Assembly: GCF_012489685.1 (NCBI RefSeq)
Contig: NC_080041.1
Location: 19,717,802-19,781,801, forward strand
DNA from: Lotus japonicus
Taxonomy: Eukaryota; Streptophyta; Magnoliopsida; Fabales; Fabaceae
DNA: 64,000 nucleotides
Direction of reading: 5' to 3'
Made by a program: the position numbers and the translations under genes. Position 1 is the first letter of the stretch, and every line of letters begins with the position of its first letter. Below are positions 58,728-64,000 of the stretch, one piece after another. The notes under the pieces were generated by a model, which saw only the letters and a list, made by a program, of their open reading frames with translations, searched no databases and was not told the origin of the DNA.

Positions 58728-59260
58728 ATGGCAAGGACAAAGAATCTGAATCGCAGTCGTCAAACCCGTGATGATCAACCAGACGTGGTTGCCCCCTCAC
58801 ATAGGCATCCCACGTTGTCAAAACACAAAAGGTGAGAACAAGAAAATCGTGCACGTGGGCCAGTGATGAATGAGTCTAAACTTGAAGAGGTTTCATATGT
58901 TGTGCAAGAGCCTGAAGAGGAAGATAATGATGATGATGATGATGGTGAGAACGAAGAGGAGGAGTCAGAGAAGGAGTCGGAGTCGGAGGATGAGGTTTAC
59001 TACCAAGGGGGGCTTTTGACTCTTCTCTGCTGACAACTTATAAAACTCATGTTGCCTACCCGATATGGAAGCATTACATTGACACACAGCGTTAGCATTG
59101 CCGGGGCCTCATCAAATTTTACTACCATGGGCCATGGCATACATCTACAAAGGACCCCGTGTACCACAATGATTATATTAGGCAAATGGTTTGCAATGGC
59201 GGTCTTGGCCTCTTATGGTTTACAACTACGCACTTATGCAGTTAAAAGTGCGTAGTTGAT
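58728..59260 (+). pseudogene. Plant mobile domain (MAIN-like) ORF remnant
   Basis: It starts MARTKNLNRSRQTRDDQPDV with a stop at about 58836. The next part encodes an acidic run (EEEDNDDDDDGENEEEE), then in shifted frames YYQGGPFDSSLLTTYKTHVA-like, IKFYYHGPWHTSTKDPVY and QMVCNGGLGLLW. GGP.D.SLL..Y..HVA..IW is the usual opening of transposon-derived plant mobile domain proteins. It is frameshifted and truncated. The CACTTTAAAGTG repeats on both sides suggest they belong to the same element. Confidence 0.6.
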
Positions 59261-59376
59261 GTAGTTTAAAGGTACGTAGGCTATGCAGTTAGAAAGTCCC
59301 TAATCTACACAGTAAAAAAAAAAATTAAAGGTGTTTTTGAGTTTCAGCCCTTTATGGGAATTGGGAGGTGAAACTA

Positions 59377-60584
59377 GGGGCTCGTTTGGCACGCTGTATT
59401 AGGCATGATAGTATAAGCTTATACAATACATTATGAGTTTATCCATTGTTTGGTGATGACATTGTATTGTATAAGCTTATCCATCAAAGTCCCCTTATAC
59501 GTTAAAATGACGTATTATTTAATCCATCATGTGAGTGATGGATAAGACATGATAAGGTTGTGACGTATAAGTCACCATCACCACCACCCTCCATTGCTAC
59601 CAACATACACCACCATTGGCACCACCACCGCCACCGGTGTTGCCGCCACTACCCGATCATCGCCGCCGCCGCCACCACCGCCCTACCGTCACCATTGGTG
59701 TTGCCGCCACCACCACCACCACCGCCCTACCGCCACCACCACCACCACCATAATCGCCGCCACCACAACCCTATCGCCACCACCACAACCCTATCACCAC
59801 CACTACCATAATCGCCGACACCACTCTATTGCCACCACCGCCACCACCGACACCACAACCACCACCCAATCACCACCACCACCACCATTGCCTCCACCCT
59901 CCACCGTCGCCGCCACCGCCTTACCACCACCACCACCACCCTATCGTCGCCAACACCACAACCACCATCGCTGTCACCACCGCCACCACCGGTGTTGCCG
60001 CCACCGCCACCACCACCACCACCACCGCCACCACCAACACCACAACCACCACCATATCGCCACCACCACCATAATCGTCGTCACCACTCTATTGCCACCA
60101 CCGACACCATAACCACTACCCTATCGCCGCCACCACCACCATTGCCTCCACCCTCCACCGTAGCCACCACCGCCTTACCACCACCACCACCACCCTATCA
60201 TCGCCACCACCACAACCACCATCGCTGCCACCACCACCACCAACCTATCTCCACTGTCACCACCACCGCCACCAACACCAACCTACCACCATTGCCACCA
60301 CCACCACCAACCTACCACCACTTCCATCACCACCGCCACCACCGTTATAATCACCTCCATATTTGATTTTTATTATATATCATTATTCAATACTTCATTA
60401 AACATAAAATTGCATTAATTTAAACGATATGGTAAATTATACAGAGTATGGTCAAACGCTGGATAGTATAAGAAAGTTATCAGGGCTTATACTATCAGGC
60501 CTAATAGGCTAATACTATCAGGTCGCTAATACTATCAGGTCTTATACTATCAGGCCTTATACTATACGTCGCATCAAACGGGCC
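59377..60584. mobile_element. PIF/Harbinger-like TIR element swollen by a CCA-rich array
   Basis: The ends are GGGGCTCGTTTGGCACG and the complement of GGCCCGTTTGATGCG. A 3-bp flank CTA occurs on both sides (59374-59376 and 60585-60587). Subterminal TTATACTATCAGG repeats (60500-60560) and TAGTATAAGCTTATAC (59409-59425) are typical of such MITEs. There is no transposase; the interior is almost entirely microsatellite. Confidence 0.7.
59575..60355. repeat. CCA/CAC-rich minisatellite, ~780 bp
   Basis: Nearly pure CCACCACCG-type sequence with few G on the plus strand. There is a higher-order repeat: the ~100-bp block starting TTGCCTCCACCCTCCACCG occurs at about 59888 and again at 60141. All three plus frames are open for long stretches (Pro/His/Thr-rich), which follows from composition and not from coding. 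Confidence 0.9.
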
Positions 60585-60631
60585 CTAGATGTCGAGGGTG
60601 AGAATAACAAGTAACTTGATATGCAACGAGA

Positions 60632-62206
60632 ATGAAGCCAAGCCCTATCTCCTCCTATTTCTTCCATCGTGTAATGGGTTCCATCACCCCAACATGTTCG
60701 ATCGCCAAGCTCTCATCTTCTTCTTCTTCTTCGGGTTGTTCAACATCAACATTTACCAGACCATTCCCTGATTACTCCCCTCGAAAGCGTTCCATCGCCG
60801 ACGCTGACCGAGTCGAAGCTCAACCCTCAGGGACAAGCCTTCCTTGGAAGCGCTTTGCATCGTTCTTCACATTGCTGTGGCATCCAACGACCTCAAAATA
60901 TTCCAACTCTCATCAGCTGGGAATGTTTCAGCTGCGCACAAACTGTTTGATGAAATGACGCAAAAGAAAATAGTTCCTGATTTTGTGTCATATACTTCCA
61001 TGCTTCATGGCTTTGTCAAATTGGAAAGATGGTGGAAGCACACAAACTGTTCAGTGAAATGTTGGTGATGGGGTTGGAACCAGATGAAGTTACTTATACT
61101 GCGCTTATTGATGGGCATTGTAAGCAGGGTTGTTAATGACGGATAGCGAAGTGTAGCGGCAAGCCCCAAAAACGCTATTTCGAGTGCTATAGCGGCAAAT
61201 AGCGGTGAATAGTGGAGTAGCGGTGAACCCCCAGGGCGCTACGCTATAGCGCTATTGCACCGCTATAGCGAGCTATTAACAAGCCTGATTGTAAGGCTGG
61301 GGAAATGAGAGAAGCTTTTTCTATTCACAACCAGATGGTTCAGAAAGGTCTGACTCCAAATGTTGTCACTTATACTGTATTAGTTGATGGCCTGAGTAAG
61401 CGTGGAGAGGTAGATGTAGCCAATGAGCTTCTTCATGAAATGGCTGGCAAGGGCCTTCAACCAAACGTTTGCCCATATAACACAATTATCAATGGTCTTT
61501 GTAAGGTAGGAAATATAGTGCAAGCAGTAAAACTCATGGAAGAAATGGATCTGGCAGGGTTATATCCTGACACTATTACATACACTACACTCATGGATGC
61601 GTATTGTAAAATGAGGGAAATGGCTAAGGCTCATGAGCTGCTGCTGATTATGCTTGATAAAGGACTTCAACCTACAATTGTTACATTCAATGTACTAATG
61701 AATGGGTTTTGCTTGTCAGGGATGTTGGAGATGGTGAAAGACTAATCAAATGGATGTTAGATAAAGGTATAATGCCAAATGCCACAACATTCGATTCTCT
61801 TATGAAGCAGTACTGCATTAGAAATAACATGCGAGCCACTACTGAGATTTATAAGGGTATGCATGCTCGAGGAGTGATGCCTGACTGTAACACCTATAAT
61901 ATTTTGATTAAAGGGCATTGTAAATCAAGAAATATGAAAGTAGCATGGTTTCTGCAGAAAGAAATGGTTGAAAAAGGCTTTAGTCTCACTGCTTCTTCCT
62001 ACAATGCTCTTATAAAAGGTTTCTATAAGAGGAAGAAATTTGTTGAGGCTAGGAAGCTATTCGAGGAGATGAGAACACAAGGGTTGGTTGCAGAAAAGGA
62101 GATATATGATATTTTCGTTGATGTAAACTATGAAGAAGGGAACTGGGAAATCACTCTTCAGCTTTGTGATGAAGCAATAGAGAAGTGTCTTGTTGGAAAG
62201 ACTTAG
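60632..62206 (+). pseudogene. P-class pentatricopeptide repeat (PPR) gene, disrupted
   Basis: The N-terminus MKPSPISSYFFHRVMGSITP is Ser-rich and could be an organelle-targeting peptide. PPR motifs follow every ~35 residues: AAHKLFDEMTQKKIVPDFVS, VEAHKLFSEMLVMGLEPDEV, NQMVQKGLTPNVVTYTVLVD, NELLHEMAGKGLQPNVCPYN, KLMEEMDLAGLYPDTITYTT, LLLIMLDKGLQPTIVTFNVL and later units, ending EAIEKCLVGKT at 62206. The family binds organellar RNA. Frame changes at about 60850, 61025 (one base short) and 61735 (one base short) break it, and a hAT-type MITE at 61125-61287 adds in-frame stops. It resembles the At1g05670 group by its C-terminal EGNWEITLQLCDEAIE, though shorter. The indels are small, so sequencing error at some sites is possible, but not the MITE. 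Confidence 0.85.
61125..61287. mobile_element. hAT-type MITE inside the PPR gene, 163 bp
   Basis: The ends are CAGGGTTGTTAAT and the complement of CAGGCTTGTTAAT. A perfect 8-bp TSD ATTGTAAG occupies 61117-61124 and 61288-61295. The interior is rich in TATAGCG/CGCTAT inverted motifs. Insert plus TSD is 171 bp, a multiple of three, so the frame is kept but TAA stops are introduced. Its removal restores GHCKAGEMREAF. Confidence 0.93.
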
Positions 62207-64000
62207 TGCACTTTTGTCCTGACGCAGTTTATGATGGAATTATCAGGGGCATTAATTGTTGCCTTGCTTCTGATTCATATGTCTTGGTGGTTCAGTTGAA
62301 AATAACATGCACATCATGACACCATTTTTTCATATCATTGAAAAAGTGACACTAGACTTCCAGGTATGCCAGAAAAAGCTGATCATCACACAAACACACA
62401 CACACACACACACAAACATGCTGAGGAGAGTAGTAACATCCTCAAAGTCAGAAAGACACTTAAAATATTTTCTCAGGATATTGTGCTAAGGTTGTGCAAA
62501 ATAGATGTGACGCAGCCGGTATTCCTTTGCGTGCAACAGTACAAGAAACAATGTAATAGAGTTTTTTTTTTCTCCCCTTTAATTGAAAGATGTGGGGAGA
62601 GATTTTAAATGAAAGTTACTAATAACCTTCTATTTTTTGGGTTTAGTTGTGCCATATTTTTGATCCTTTTATAGAGAATTGCAATTAATGATGGACTTAC
62701 TAGTTGATATAAGTGCTAAAATTATAAATTCGTTTTAAGGATTCTTACTGAAATTCGTATATTTTATTTACTTGAGTGGAGCATTACTGCTAATGTGAAA
62801 ACATGGTTAATCTTTACTAAAAGGACTATACAGTGTGACAAAATTTGACTTGCTTTGCTTGAATCTGTGAAAACAAGTTCTAGTTAATTTAGAGCACGGA
62901 AAAAATTAGTTGCAAGGAAATTTGTTGTAACTAAGTGATTAAATAATATGCCTGAGATAGTAACCTGAATTATACAGAAGTTTAGTTTTTCTTAAGAATA
63001 ATGGTACTCTAATTGGCAACTGCAAAATGACAAAACTAGGCACTTTGATGTCACGGAGCTAAAAACATGGTCCTCCTGAAAACAACCTGAAACAGGTACA
63101 CAACTACACTAGCCCACTTGATGACATTAGCTTTATTACTTTCGTCTTTATATTTAAGGTTTATACTTAGTCGTGTTTGATTTTCTAAATTTTTTTTTTC
63201 TCCTGTCTAGGTACTAATAATTTCTATCATGGCAGCAAAGATATATCCATCTTGATGGTGTTTCTGTTAACCTTTTCTTTCATAGTTCTCTACTATGAAC
63301 ATTTTTCTTACAATTTTCTTAATGATACTTGCAGAAGAAAAAACTTAAGGAGAAAGTGATTACAGAAACATTATCTCTCAACTCTCATTTTCTCTGGAGA
63401 TACGGCTATGACACGGTAAAGGAAAACTCGCGTATGCTTGTCTCTCAGAACTTTAGTATATATTACATGTTCATTATTTTCAATTCCTTACCGACAACTT
63501 CAATATTAATCATTCTTTTTTGCCATGTTAATATTCTTTGAGGGACTAATTTCAGCTTATCATATTGCGTCAGACCTATCTACTTTTGACAGCGGTTGTG
63601 TCATTGGAAGTTGGAACCTCGAAGGCCCAAGGATAGAGTGTTGACTCATCAGTCCGTTCAGGCGTTTACCCGCCTAAGGTGGTGTGCCTGGATAAAATAG
63701 CCGGTTGAAACATGTTGATGGCTTTAGTTACTACTGATCCTCACAGAAGTGATGCTTATACGCTTGTGAAGAGTAAAATTCCTCTGATAGTAAAACTGAA
63801 ATCAATATAATGGTAGGAGGTGGCCTTTGGTACTCCAGTGTCACCTCTAGGCATTCTAGTTTTTCTGATATTTGGATATCCATGTGTGATGCATATTAAT
63901 GGTATGAATTTACAGCACTGATATCTCAAACTCTTCGCTGAGATCCAGTTTTGGAAATTACAGCTGCTTTATCTGATTTAGTGGTCAATTGGAAAGGTTC
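62207..64000. other. Downstream of PPR pseudogene, no supported gene
   Basis: A CA-microsatellite lies at 62390-62413. A 70-codon ORF at 63329-63541 has no recognised domain. 63560-63800 is somewhat GC-richer and exon-like (TTGGAACCTCGAAGGCCC), but no protein match was seen. It could be 3' untranslated or another gene's exon cut by the window edge. Confidence 0.4.

Noticed and set aside
59594..60366. Long Pro/His/Thr ORFs (up to 172 codons)
   Set aside because: All plus-strand frames are open because the DNA is a CCA/CAC minisatellite inside a MITE.
62366..62608. 80-codon ORF through the CA-repeat
   Set aside because: Starts in a microsatellite and has no conserved block.

Overview
The window is nuclear DNA from a flowering plant. 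It is AT-rich, genes have GT-AG introns, and the genes are typical plant ones: an intron-less histone H4, a CONSTANS-like B-box/CCT factor, a DUF868 protein, a receptor-like cytoplasmic kinase and a PPR protein. Gene content and transposon families fit a eudicot, most likely a legume. The legume call is inference from overall similarity; no species is claimed.

Conventional genes, left to right: the N-terminus of PWP2 (minus, runs off the left edge, 1-418); histone H4 (17813-18124, plus); a six-exon calmodulin-binding-type receptor-like cytoplasmic kinase (25050-29566, plus); a DUF868 protein (30320-31267, minus); a four-exon COL9/COL10-type zinc finger gene (42186-45973, minus). Broken genes are a hexokinase copy (6338-7396) and a PPR gene (60632-62206).

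Most of the rest is transposon DNA, and much of it can be resolved to the base through target-site duplications (TSDs). It includes four long-TIR elements, three with 9-bp TSDs starting GGCTTAA/GGTTAAA and one without a clean TSD (4554-5932). There are hAT-type insertions with 8-bp TSDs (9299, 32979 and 61125 perfect; 6445 imperfect), a PIF-like element swollen by a CCA-rich array, two degenerate mariner-like elements and a tRNA-derived SINE. LINE pieces are present (two L1-type, one RTE-type), as are four TRIM loci plus a solo TRIM-type LTR, a copia 3' end and a 3-kb solo LTR. A ~6.7-kb TIR element with inverted arrays of subterminal repeats lies at 34755-41439.

The left 8 kb is a tandem segmental duplication (315-4296 and 4297-~8170) starting inside PWP2 exon 1. 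Each copy acquired different insertions, so each serves as the empty-site control for the other. Downstream of both mariner-like transposase remnants lies a convergent acidic ORF sharing a VEDS..G..NxxQD motif; this is the best candidate for something undescribed. No tRNA, rRNA, CRISPR or organellar sequence was recognised.
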